Of a DNA stretch of 12,082 bases, positions 5,428 to 12,041 are shown in pieces. The notes below the pieces were generated by a model that was given only the letters and a program-made list of their open reading frames with translations, was not told the DNA's origin and searched no databases. A program made the position numbers and the translations under genes. Each line of letters begins with the position of its first letter. Position 1 is the stretch's first letter. Source of the DNA: Spirochaetaceae bacterium (lineage in GTDB: Bacteria > Spirochaetota > Spirochaetia > Treponematales > Breznakiellaceae); assembly GCA_031284295.1 (NCBI GenBank), contig JAITAE010000006.1:1-12082 (forward strand), in the 5' to 3' direction.

Positions 5428-6794
5428 AAATTTATTCTTTTTCCAGGGGCGGCATTAAATTTGAGGACGGTTCGGCGCCGGACCGTGTTCAAAGCCGTCT
5501 CGCGTTTTTGCCGGAAATAGTGATCCTCCCATTGGCTGCCGAATCCGGCAGCCGCTCAATACCAGTGGTATCCGTTGGGCAGCATATTGAGGAGGGTATG
5601 CTGGTAGCCCGCGGCCAGGGTTCAGGTTCGGCAAACATACATTCCCCTATACCCGGCAGGCTGGTAAAAACCATAAAATGGGAACCGGCGCCTGGTTTTC
5701 TGTCGGATGCCTTAGTTATAAGGCTTGAAGGCGGTTTCAACAAGCTGGGGAAGCCCGAAATCAAACATGAATGGACAGGCTTAAACTGGTTTGAACTTCG
5801 ATCGCTGATAGCCGAGTACGGAGTCATAGAGATGGACGGGCTTGGCCGTCCGCTCTGCGATATATTTTCAAAAAACAGCACGGTGGGTTCCCCGCTGACA
5901 TTTGTTGTTCGCTGTGTTTTTGACGATCCCTGGCTCGCCGCCGAGTACTGTCTCTGTAAGGAAAGGCTGAAGGCTGTGGCGGAGGGTTGTTTGATAACAG
6001 CCAGGGCAGCCGGCGCCGCCACGGTTCTGTTTGCGGTATCCGCCGCGGAAAGGAAGCTTGGCAACGCCCTGCTTGAGGCCGCAAAACGGTGTGACACTTC
6101 CGGGCAATTTACTTTAGCGGAGATTTTGGTGGGTTCACGTTACCCTCAGCATAGTGATTACGAGATGGAGACCGTACTCCGGCAGTATGCAAAAAAAGAA
6201 GACTTGATTAAGGGCGGTATGTTCATGCTGAGCCCAGCTACGACGGCGGCCGTTTACAACGCCGTTGTGCTACGCGTTCCGGTTTTGGACCGTTACGTTG
6301 CGGTGGGCGGGCCGGCGCTAAAAGACCGCGCGGTGATAAAAGTGCGGATCGGCAGCCGCTTACGCGATCTGTTTGCGGAATGCGGCGGTTTTAACGTTAA
6401 AACGGAAGAATCGGAAGTTATAGCCGTGATCGGCTCACCCCTTTTGGGCCGCGCCGCCTCCGGTTTGGACGAACCCATCCTCAAAACAAGCCGTAGCGTA
6501 TTTGTCTCTGCGGTAAAACGGCGCGGTACGGCCTTAAAGAAATCCTTTTGGTTTAATAAAATAAGTAAATTCCTGCCGGCGGCGGCTTGTATAAGCTGCG
6601 GGGAATGCCGCAATGTCTGCCCGGTAAGGCTTGACCCTGAAGATGTGTACAAAAGGATAACCTACGGCAAACAGGGTATTTTAAGCTCAAATTGCATAGG
6701 CTGCGGTTGCTGTGATGCGGTCTGTCCGTCAAAGCTGCCCCTGTGTACGGTTATCGCGCGCAGTCCATTCGGAGGAGACGCCTGTGCCGTATAA
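5424..6794 (+). CDS. rnfC: RnfC-like electron-transport subunit with degenerate NADH site
   Basis: The 456-residue protein has the RnfC layout: the N-terminal domain beginning SFSRGGIKF (5-13), a biotinyl/SLBB-like stretch with VSVGQHIEEG (49-58) and IHSPIPGRL (72-80), and a C-terminal ferredoxin domain. Two [4Fe-4S] motifs are intact: C389, C392, C395, C399-Pro and C424, C427, C430, C434-Pro. In standard RnfC the central domain carries a glycine-rich loop (GIVGLGGAGFPT type) and an ECEP motif for FMN/NADH. Here the aligned parts read YGVIEMDGLGRPLCDIF (132-148) and VVRCVFDDPWLAAEY (161-175), so the NADH site looks lost. In ordinary Rnf this subunit is the cytoplasmic NADH-side module. The start shares ATGA with the upstream stop, and the 3' end overlaps rnfD by 11 bases. 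Confidence 0.85.
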   Translation: MKIYSFSRGGIKFEDGSAPDRVQSRLAFLPEIVILPLAAESGSRSIPVVSVGQHIEEGMLVARGQGSGSANIHSPIPGRLVKTIKWEPAPGFLSDALVIRLEGGFNKLGKPEIKHEWTGLNWFELRSLIAEYGVIEMDGLGRPLCDIFSKNSTVGSPLTFVVRCVFDDPWLAAEYCLCKERLKAVAEGCLITARAAGAATVLFAVSAAERKLGNALLEAAKRCDTSGQFTLAEILVGSRYPQHSDYEMETVLRQYAKKEDLIKGGMFMLSPATTAAVYNAVVLRVPVLDRYVAVGGPALKDRAVIKVRIGSRLRDLFAECGGFNVKTEESEVIAVIGSPLLGRAASGLDEPILKTSRSVFVSAVKRRGTALKKSFWFNKISKFLPAAACISCGECRNVCPVRLDPEDVYKRITYGKQGILSSNCIGCGCCDAVCPSKLPLCTVIARSPFGGDACAV

Positions 6795-7854
6795 GTCTAC
6801 GGCCCTTTTCGAAAGGCCACATATAAGCCTTGTTTGTTCCTGCGCGACGCGGATGTGGCTGATAAGCCTTTACGCGGCGGCGGCGGTGGTACAGTCCGGG
6901 CTTGGCGACGGAGGAAAATCCTTCCATGTGGCTGCTGCCGCGCTGTCCGCCGCGTTGCTGAGCGAATTCCTGGTCGGACTTAAAACAGGGCGGCATACGG
7001 TGCTGGATGGCAGTGCCGCCGCGTCCGCGCTCGTTTTGACATTGCTCCTGCCCAACGGAACACCGCCCATATTGGCTGCGGCGGGCGCGTCCTTCGCGAT
7101 CATCATCACAAAGATGATTTTTGGCGGACTTGGCGCCAATTGGCTGAATCCCGCCGTTTCAGGCTGGCTGTTCATACGTTTTTCGTGGCCCGCCGCCTTC
7201 GCCGCAGCCACCGCGGATACCCCGGTTTCATTCCTTGCGGACAGGATCGTGAATAGGACGGCGGGTGAGCCGGGGTTTACATGGGAAATACTAAACCAAA
7301 ACGGCTTTTTCACAGGTGGAAACAGGTTAACGCAGGTATTCAACGACACGGTGTTTTCTGTTTTCAATATGGAGTTACCGGCCGGGTACCTTGATTTTTT
7401 TGCCGCGCCCGGGCCCGGTATAATAGGCGACAGGGGGATATACGCGCTTCTGCTTGGCAGCGTTGTAATAATAGCGCTGGAACTAAGCCGTTTTTCGGTA
7501 TCGGCCTTATACCTTGCGGTCTACCTGATGCTGATAAGAATAGCCGGTGCGGTCCCGATGGGCGGGCAGCTTTGGGAAGGCGATGTACTTTTCGGTCTAT
7601 TTTCGGGCGGTGCGCTGGTTACGGCTTTACTGCTGCTGACTGATCCCGCCACAGGCCCAAAATCAGTCTTTGGAAAAATGATGTTTGCCGTGCTTGCGGC
7701 CTTTTTGTCATTTTTTTTCCGTTATGTGGAAAGCGAGCCATACGGCGCTTTTTTTGCGGTCGCGCTGCTCAATACAATCTCTCCACTGGTACGCGCGGTG
7801 GAAAGCCGCTACATTTACAAAGGCAGGGTAGAGTACGGTAAACATGAAAATTGA
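6784..7854 (+). CDS. rnfD: RnfD-like integral membrane subunit
   Basis: The start is a GTG at 6784, with GGAGGAG at 6771-6777 giving six bases of spacing. An ATG at 6712 in the same frame lies inside the rnfC ferredoxin coding region and gives an unlikely Cys/Arg-rich leader. The 356-residue product begins ALFERPHISL. It carries family blocks LDGSAAASALVLTLLLP (74-90), IITKMIFGGLGANWLNPA (107-124) and LLLTDPATGPKSVFGK (283-298), among about eight to ten hydrophobic segments. RnfD/NqrB proteins bind riboflavin and a covalent FMN and form part of the ion-pumping core. The usual flavin-attachment motif (SGATP type) is not present; the nearest match is TADTPVSF (143-150), where T146-P147 align but the preceding Gly-Ala does not. 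It overlaps both neighbours by 11 bases. Confidence 0.85.
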   Translation: MPYKSTALFERPHISLVCSCATRMWLISLYAAAAVVQSGLGDGGKSFHVAAAALSAALLSEFLVGLKTGRHTVLDGSAAASALVLTLLLPNGTPPILAAAGASFAIIITKMIFGGLGANWLNPAVSGWLFIRFSWPAAFAAATADTPVSFLADRIVNRTAGEPGFTWEILNQNGFFTGGNRLTQVFNDTVFSVFNMELPAGYLDFFAAPGPGIIGDRGIYALLLGSVVIIALELSRFSVSALYLAVYLMLIRIAGAVPMGGQLWEGDVLFGLFSGGALVTALLLLTDPATGPKSVFGKMMFAVLAAFLSFFFRYVESEPYGAFFAVALLNTISPLVRAVESRYIYKGRVEYGKHEN

Positions 7855-8350
7855 CAGGATATTCGCCGTTGTCAAAAACTTTATCAAAAATCTTAGTGAG
7901 ACTTCCATATTTGCTATATGGGTGGCAATGCTTATGCTTGCGGGCGTACTGGTATGGGGTTTGACTACCGGCCTGCGCAACGATATTATGGCAAAAACCG
8001 TAAACAAGATACTTGATGAATCGGGGGAGGAAAGAAAAGTTGTGGCGGCAATTTCCACATGGCATATACCGGGCAGTGTAACACAGTTCGGAACCTGGTA
8101 CACGATGACAAGCCGGGAAAACGCGGTTCTTTTTTCCATCATCATTGAGGGGATTTTTTCACCGTATTTGGCCATAATCAACGATGACGGCGGTTTAAGC
8201 GCGCTTATCCCCCTCACCGTTAATGCGGACAGGGCGGTTTCACGCATGAACCCCGGCTATCTGAATATATGGATAGACAGGATAGAGAAGAACGCCGCCA
8301 TATTGAGGCAGGTATTGAATGAAAAAGACAGACGAAGAGAAAATGTTTGA
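7844..8350 (+). CDS. RnfG-like membrane-anchored protein lacking the flavin-attachment half
   Basis: The 168-residue protein has one N-terminal membrane segment (about 21-42) and a periplasmic domain, and it sits exactly in the rnfG position between rnfD and rnfE. Residues 93-124 (with IIEGIFSPYLAIINDDGG at 100-117) resemble the strand-turn of the FMN-binding domain in RnfG/NqrC, where a glycine-rich turn is followed by a DG strand. The family normally continues to an SGATxTS motif whose last Thr carries FMN. That motif is absent, and the protein ends soon after in a charged helix (KDRRRENV). It is about 30-40 residues shorter than typical RnfG. The rnfG assignment is therefore positional, with weak sequence support. 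It overlaps rnfD by 11 bases and rnfE by up to 32. Confidence 0.6.
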   Translation: MKIDRIFAVVKNFIKNLSETSIFAIWVAMLMLAGVLVWGLTTGLRNDIMAKTVNKILDESGEERKVVAAISTWHIPGSVTQFGTWYTMTSRENAVLFSIIIEGIFSPYLAIINDDGGLSALIPLTVNADRAVSRMNPGYLNIWIDRIEKNAAILRQVLNEKDRRRENV

Positions 8351-8987
8351 TTCAAACGCCGGGCAGACCGGCCTGCTTGCAAAGATAGCCAGGACATTCC
8401 GCTCCCCCATCTCATCAATGAGCGGCACGGCGCTTTTTATAATAGCCGGAAGCCGCCTTTCTTTTGCCATAAGCGCCGCGGGCGCCCTTCTCTGGGTCTT
8501 TATAATCAGCGCGTTTGTAAATACGGCGCGGCGCGGCATCGCGTCTAAGGTCAGGAACAGAATGTTCAACGTGATACTTTCATCATTTTCCGGCAGCCTG
8601 TACTTTTTTTTACTGTACCTGTTGAACCCGCTACTCGCGGTGGAAACCTGTTTTATATGCGCGCTCGCGCCTGTGTTTTTCGCCGGGAGCAAATTCTGCT
8701 CATTGATCGAGACTTCACCCGCGGACGCCGTGTTTCAGGAAGCTCTGTACGAGCCGTTGTCCCTGGCCGGTCTGACGCTGGGATTTTCATTGATACGCGA
8801 ACCTTTGGGCTTCGCTACCCTGTCAATTCCTGGCGGCAAGCGTGGCATAATCGAACTGTTCAACACACAGGGTGGCTACTCCTACCCAGTTCAAATGATT
8901 TCCAGTTCCACAGGCGCGCTTTTCCTGCTGGCTTACATAATCGTTATTTCACGGTATATAGATAAAAAGAAGGATTTTTCTTTATGA
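8319..8987 (+). CDS. rnfE: RnfE-like integral membrane subunit, divergent
   Basis: The 222-residue hydrophobic protein has the RnfE/NqrD size and position. Its best family block is LSLAGLTLGFSLIREPLGFATLS (within 147-169), matching the G.G..FTL....IRE.LG.GTL stretch of RnfE. In the family a cysteine in LGLCP, and a second in a VNC block, help hold an intramembrane [2Fe-2S] cluster with RnfA. Here the first region reads SMSGTALFIIAG (33-44) with no Cys. C111 or C114, in ETCFICALAP, may or may not occupy the second position. The start at 8319 gives a 32-base overlap; an in-frame ATG at 8343, preceded by GAAGAG, would give 214 residues and an eight-base overlap and is equally possible. Its stop shares ATGA with rnfA. 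Confidence 0.75.
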   Translation: MKKTDEEKMFDSNAGQTGLLAKIARTFRSPISSMSGTALFIIAGSRLSFAISAAGALLWVFIISAFVNTARRGIASKVRNRMFNVILSSFSGSLYFFLLYLLNPLLAVETCFICALAPVFFAGSKFCSLIETSPADAVFQEALYEPLSLAGLTLGFSLIREPLGFATLSIPGGKRGIIELFNTQGGYSYPVQMISSSTGALFLLAYIIVISRYIDKKKDFSL

Positions 8988-9571
8988 ACAATTTTATCAT
9001 ACTGGCCGTTTTTTCGGGATTTTATTTCAATCTGGTACTGAAATTCGGACTGGGCGTAAAAGAGATTTTTGAAAACCGGGCAAATCCTGTAGCGGGCTGC
9101 CTGTTTCAGTGGTTAATCATGTTTATAACCGTATTCGTTTCATGGTTAATCTTTACATTCATACTGTCTCCGTTAACTTTGGGTTTCTTTGAATACTTTC
9201 TGCCGTTTCCACTGACAGTTTTTTTAAGTGTCGGCCTAGAAAATATACTGTCAATGATAATTCCGGGGAATTTTCAAAAAAGCAAGGGGTTTTCCGCCTA
9301 TTCTTCGTACTCCGGCCTGGTATTGACCGCGCTTATACTGACCATGCGCCTTGCGGATACCACTTCCGATGCGTTGATACTGTCATTCGGCTTTTCCTTC
9401 GGTGTATTTTTTTCTATTACGTTGCTGCGGATGATAAAAATCCGTGTTAAAAACGAGAAAACCCCGTCGGTTTTCAGTGGGCAACCCCTGCTGCTGACAT
9501 CGATGGCGCTGCTTTCCATGGTTTTTTCATCAATAGCATACATTACGCTGTTGTATCCGTTGAATTTTTAG
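8984..9571 (+). CDS. rnfA: RnfA-like integral membrane subunit lacking the cluster cysteines
   Basis: The 195-residue length matches RnfA/NqrE. The family fold is visible as FNLVLKFGLGVKEIF (15-29), corresponding to the NNFVL..FLG.CPFLG block, and as FGVFFSITLLRMIK (139-152) followed by FSGQPLLLTSMALLSMVF (164-181), corresponding to the A.R.......PF.G..I.LI.AGLMSLAF end. Both cysteines that in NqrE/RnfA ligate the [2Fe-2S] cluster are absent. The first is replaced by G24, and the second region reads GLVLTALILTMRLAD (111-125). The only cysteine is C39. AAGGA lies nine bases before the ATG, which overlaps the rnfE stop by four bases. No rnfB follows; the next gene is the GH57-like one. Confidence 0.78.
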   Translation: MNNFIILAVFSGFYFNLVLKFGLGVKEIFENRANPVAGCLFQWLIMFITVFVSWLIFTFILSPLTLGFFEYFLPFPLTVFLSVGLENILSMIIPGNFQKSKGFSAYSSYSGLVLTALILTMRLADTTSDALILSFGFSFGVFFSITLLRMIKIRVKNEKTPSVFSGQPLLLTSMALLSMVFSSIAYITLLYPLNF

Positions 9572-9574
9572 GTA

Positions 9575-9603
9575 TTTTCAAACCCAAAGATTAATATTAT
9601 TAT
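9575..9603 (+). promoter_or_regulatory. Possible internal promoter before the GH57-like gene
   Basis: TTTTCA (9575-9580) and TATTAT (9598-9603) are separated by 17 bases, matching the sigma-70 -35 in four and -10 in five of six positions. They lie in the only non-overlapping junction of the operon, an AT-rich 46-base gap. A start near 9610 would leave a very short leader before the ATG at 9618. The evidence is sequence resemblance only. Confidence 0.3.
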
Positions 9604-9617
9604 AGTTTGAAGGAGGC

Positions 9618-11501
9618 ATGAGTACGGCATTAACTGTTATTTTGGGTATACATTATCATCTTCCAAACGGTTCCGATACATCCACGTTTGAGCGGATTTA
9701 CATGGAAAGGATAAGGCCTGTTCTGACGAATCTTTACAAATTTCCTAAAGTTTCGGCTATCCTGCACTTTTCAGGCTCACTGTGGTACTGGATAGAGCGG
9801 AATCACGGGGAACTTCTGATGCTGACCGAGGACATGGTGAAGCGGAAGCAGCTTGAACTGTTGAGTGGAGGGTTCTACGAACCGCTGATGCCCATAATCA
9901 GCCATAATGACCGGCTGGGGCACATCGAAATGCTGACCACATACCTGCGGAAGCACTTCGGCAAGCGTACGCAGGGATGTTATCTGCCGGAACTTGCCTG
10001 GGAATCGTCCATGCCCAGCGTTCTTTCCTCATGTAACATAGCTTATGCGTTTCTTGACGAATCCTGTTTTTTTGACGCGGGTCTAAAAGAAAAGGACCTT
10101 TACAAACCGTACATAAGCGAGGACAAGGGAAAGCTTGTCACGGTATTTCCGGTTTCAAAGCACCTTGCTTTCGGCCTGGAAAAAAATACAAACGCGATGC
10201 TTGAATACCTGCTGGCCGGCTCTGAAGGCTCAGACAAAATAGTAAGCGTTTTTCCGTCATGTTTTAACTGCGGAAGCATGGATGATGCGGCAATATTTTC
10301 ATTTCTATCCAAACTGTCGGCATACGAAAATAAAATAGATTTTTCACTCCCGTCAAAACTTATAAAAAATCTTTCCTCCCGTCAAAAGATATATTTTCCG
10401 CAGAAAGCCGTTAAAAATTTTTTGATAGAATACCCCGGGACAAACCATCTTTACGCAAAAATGGTTTTTGTCCGCGCTCTGATAGACCAGATGCGCGGCG
10501 ACAAAATTTGTAAACAGCGCGCGTACGAAGAATTGTGGAAGGCCCAGGATTATGACCTTTACTGCGGTTCGCAATGCGGAACGGCGAATCAGGCCGTAAT
10601 CAGGAGCGCCGCTTACAAAGCGCTTCTGGACGCTGAAAACATGGCGCGCGGCTGTACGAATTTCATGCCGTCCCTAATAGCTTTTGACTTTAATTTTGAC
10701 GGCGTGAGCGAGTATATGTTTCAGTGTGAAGATATTAACTGTTTTATCAGCAGCACGGGCGCCGGCATATTTGAACTAGATTATCTTTCCCGCTCATGGA
10801 ATTATGCTGCCGCAAGTTTGGACGGTAAATGTTATTCATTCCGCGACATGCTTGCGCCGCCTGATTTTTCTTACGCTCATGCGGTACGCAAAGACAATTC
10901 CGGCGCGCGCCTGTGCGGTGACGAATGTTATGAAATGAGAAGCATGGACCGCCAGCGTTGCAATCTGCATTTCAGACTTCCCACAGCGGCGGGCGGTGGT
11001 AATTTTTCCGACATCGAAATTGAAAAAATATTCAATATCAAAAAAAATACCATCAGTGTAACATACTGTATAACGAACAGAGGTAAAACAGAGAATGAAT
11101 TTATATTTATACCGGAACTGAATATGTTTTTCTCGGATAGCAGCAAAAACAACCTCCGTATATACTCGTACAGCAAGTATGAATCATTCTCAAACCACAG
11201 TGAAAAAATGACGGCCTCTCCCATTGAAGGCGTCAACGGTTTAACCGTTTCTGACGCGGCTGCCATCGATTTCCAGGATATACGTAACGAAGTCATCATC
11301 AACCTGAGTGCCGATACGGCATTTGACGCATGGATATTTTTCGAGTCTTTAGACAAAGGCTTTAATACAAACAATTCAGACTGCCGGTTGGCCCGTATTC
11401 TGGCCCGCAAACGCCTCAAACTGGCTGAAAACTCCGCGTACAGTATAAGATTCAATCTTGCCTTTATAAGCGCTCCCACACCCGGGCAATATCGTCTATA
11501 A
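9618..11501 (+). CDS. GH57-family protein with altered active site (4-alpha-glucanotransferase-like)
   Basis: The 627-residue product follows the layout of GH57 4-alpha-glucanotransferases such as the Thermococcus litoralis enzyme (about 659 residues). Matching blocks are ILGIHYHLP (8-15 region), HFSGSLWYWIE (50-60), GGFYEPLMPII (84-94) and GCYLPELAWESS (120-131), where E125 aligns with the nucleophile. A C-terminal DUF1926-like beta domain begins at AFDFNFDGVSEY (355-366) and includes FELDYLSRSWN. The acid/base region, normally DDGEKFG, is replaced by VFPSCFNCGS (211-220). The ASYFEMSEWSLP-type block is deleted, and NDAYWHG is replaced by YCGSQCG (315-321). The protein probably cannot act as a standard glucan-processing enzyme. 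No signal peptide is seen, so it is likely cytoplasmic. AGGAGG ends one base before the ATG, an unusually tight spacing. Confidence 0.82.
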   Translation: MSTALTVILGIHYHLPNGSDTSTFERIYMERIRPVLTNLYKFPKVSAILHFSGSLWYWIERNHGELLMLTEDMVKRKQLELLSGGFYEPLMPIISHNDRLGHIEMLTTYLRKHFGKRTQGCYLPELAWESSMPSVLSSCNIAYAFLDESCFFDAGLKEKDLYKPYISEDKGKLVTVFPVSKHLAFGLEKNTNAMLEYLLAGSEGSDKIVSVFPSCFNCGSMDDAAIFSFLSKLSAYENKIDFSLPSKLIKNLSSRQKIYFPQKAVKNFLIEYPGTNHLYAKMVFVRALIDQMRGDKICKQRAYEELWKAQDYDLYCGSQCGTANQAVIRSAAYKALLDAENMARGCTNFMPSLIAFDFNFDGVSEYMFQCEDINCFISSTGAGIFELDYLSRSWNYAAASLDGKCYSFRDMLAPPDFSYAHAVRKDNSGARLCGDECYEMRSMDRQRCNLHFRLPTAAGGGNFSDIEIEKIFNIKKNTISVTYCITNRGKTENEFIFIPELNMFFSDSSKNNLRIYSYSKYESFSNHSEKMTASPIEGVNGLTVSDAAAIDFQDIRNEVIINLSADTAFDAWIFFESLDKGFNTNNSDCRLARILARKRLKLAENSAYSIRFNLAFISAPTPGQYRL

Positions 11502-11511
11502 TAGAGTTGTT

Positions 11512-11529
11512 TGGAAACTTCAGTTTCCA
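11512..11529. repeat. Palindromic hairpin after the operon
   Basis: TGGAAACT, two bases, AGTTTCCA form an 18-base near-perfect palindrome ten bases after the GH57-like stop. No T tract follows on either side, so it is not a canonical intrinsic terminator, though it could still end or stabilise the message. From here to 11583 no gene is visible. Confidence 0.5.
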
Positions 11530-11583
11530 CGCCAACTTCCATTAAAAAACACAGTTTTGTCGATTTTTCGTTTCGCAGGCTCT

Positions 11584-11741
11584 TAGGGAAGCACTGATTA
11601 AATGGGGCGGCGGATTGGGGGGTAGCGGAATACCGCGCTTGCGCGGGATGGAGCGCAGGGGGGCGCGGCGATGATGCGGCTATGTGCCGGTGACGGCGTG
11701 GAAAACAGCGCCCCCCCTTTTTAATAATCAGCGTTGCCCTA
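11584..11741. mobile_element. MITE-like inverted-repeat element flanked by TA
   Basis: TAGGGAAGCACTGATTAA at 11584-11601 and its diverged inverted partner at 11724-11741 (ATAATCAGCGTTGCCCTA) match at 14 of 18 positions. TA occurs at both outer edges, as expected for elements that duplicate a TA target. The 158-bp body is G-rich, carries a GCGGAATACCGC hairpin at about 11625-11636, and encodes nothing plausible. The right end abuts an IS66 transposase fragment, so the element seems to have inserted into or beside that older element. Confidence 0.55.
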
Positions 11742-11955
11742 TACCTGTTCCGCCTGTGAAACAACCCATACGGCGAGGGAACCGGAAGAAAGCCGCAGCG
11801 GGTTGTTTTCGGCAGGACTGATAGCGCTGGCGGCATATTTGAATGGACGTTGTCACGTGTCATTCAGGGCGCTGAAAGGGGCACATGAGCAGGTGAAGGG
11901 GGAGGGGCATCTGCATATAGACGAGAGCGGGTGGAAGGAGGGAGGGGAGAAATTG
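11728..11955 (+). pseudogene. IS66-family transposase fragment with internal deletion
   Basis: The frame runs from just after a stop at 11725-11727. It reads PYTCSACETTHTAREPEESR (a CxxC zinc-finger-like end), then LIALAAYLNGRCHVSFRALK, then GAHEQVKGEGHLHIDESGWK with EGGEK. These are recognisable IS66 TnpC segments, and the D in HIDESGWK is the first acidic residue of the DDE domain. Between FRALK and GAHEQ a normal IS66 protein has several dozen further residues, so an in-frame deletion has joined two distant parts. Both the N-terminal half and everything after about position 11955 are missing. The open frame continues to 12012 with unrelated sequence. Confidence 0.75.
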
Positions 11956-11980
11956 AAAAGGTCAAGCAATTTTGTTACGG

Positions 11981-12041
11981 GATACGCTACTCTCCGCCGA
12001 GAGATGCGGTAGTCTCAGGCGAGAGTTGCGGTACTCTTGGG
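11981..12041. repeat. Degenerate repeats of about 22 bp
   Basis: The sequence GAGAGATGCGGTAGTCTC plus AGGC (11999-12020) is followed at once by GAGAGTTGCGGTACTCTTGG (12021-12040). A weaker copy (GATACGCTACTCTCCGCC) precedes at 11981-11998. The common core is GCGGTA-TCT. Serial short repeats of this size are typical of the ends of some insertion sequences such as IS21 types, so this may be the terminus of another element extending to the right. Nothing else is visible to the end of the window. Confidence 0.45.

Noticed and set aside
5489..6107. Several minus-strand frames opposite rnfC
   Set aside because: The sense strand has a full RnfC with two 4Fe-4S motifs; the antisense frames are low-complexity shadows.
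6712..6783. Upstream ATG extension of rnfD
   Set aside because: It would translate the rnfC ferredoxin region in another frame. The GTG at 6784 has a strong GGAGGAG at good spacing and gives the normal RnfD N-terminus.
10928..11863. Long minus-strand open frame of 311 codons
   Set aside because: It lies opposite the 3' end of the GH57-like gene and the mobile debris, has no recognisable domain, and has an Arg/Ser-rich composition typical of antisense shadows.
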